Positions 5,521 through 5,569 of a DNA stretch of 5,569 nucleotides are shown piece by piece; within the stretch, counting starts at the first letter, position 1; the number at the start of each line of letters is the position of its first letter. Under the pieces are notes generated by a model. That model searched no databases. It was given only the letters and a program-made list of their open reading frames with translations, and had not been told where the DNA came from. The DNA is taken from assembly GCA_002399345.1 (NCBI GenBank), contig DHDL01000014.1, forward strand, positions 78,845 through 84,413. The letters are read 5' to 3'. The stretch comes from Thermoanaerobacterales bacterium UBA4877. GTDB lineage: Bacteria; Bacillota; Thermoanaerobacteria; Thermoanaerobacterales; UBA4877. A program made the position numbers and the translations under genes.

Positions 5521-5569
5521 CCCACTGTGCATTTTCCAGCATGATTTTATATTAAATAATAAATATAGA

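Noticed and set aside
1..5569. Insertion sequence, CRISPR array, tRNA or rRNA
   Set aside because: I saw no transposase motifs, terminal repeats with target duplications, regularly spaced repeats or tRNA-like cloverleaf segments on either strand.

Overview
The window looks like chromosomal DNA from an anaerobic, low-to-medium-GC Firmicute of the Clostridia type. This rests on strong AGGAGG ribosome binding sites, the Firmicute SUF gene order sufB-sufD-sufS-sufU with a SufU scaffold/transfer protein in place of SufA/SufE, and an HxlR / flavin-reductase-like pair of the kind common in clostridia. I cannot name a genus from the sequence alone.

Region 1 (1-3449) is the distal part of a SUF iron-sulfur cluster assembly operon. 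It holds the 3' two thirds of sufB (entering from the left edge), then complete sufD, sufS and sufU. The genes are very tightly packed: a 12-nt gap, then 8-nt and 4-nt overlaps. A strong intrinsic terminator begins inside the sufU stop codon. SufS strips sulfur from cysteine, SufU receives it as a zinc-dependent sulfurtransferase, and SufB-SufD (with SufC, presumably just off the left edge) build the cluster. The key catalytic residues are all present. One SufB residue next to the conserved Glu is Tyr where many homologues have His.

Region 2 (3450-4488) is a separate transcription unit. An extended -10 promoter drives an AraC/XylS-type regulator with its HTH domain at the N-terminus and a beta-rich, probably jelly-roll domain at the C-terminus. 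A textbook Shine-Dalgarno and in-frame ATG lie exactly at the domain junction, so the C-terminal domain might also be made alone.

Region 3 (4489-5569) is a decaying module. On the minus strand lies an HxlR-family regulator killed by one nonsense codon and one frameshift. Divergent from it on the plus strand lies a pyridoxamine-5'-phosphate-oxidase-like flavin split-barrel gene with no usable start codon and a one-base frameshift. The shared intergenic region still carries a perfect 8-bp-arm palindrome and a second inverted repeat, plausibly the old HxlR operators. An imperfect hairpin sits between the convergent araC-type gene and the hxlR remnant.

I see no sign of a wholly new multi-gene system. 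The most unusual points are the internal translation start in the AraC-type gene and the two-gene decay with preserved operators.
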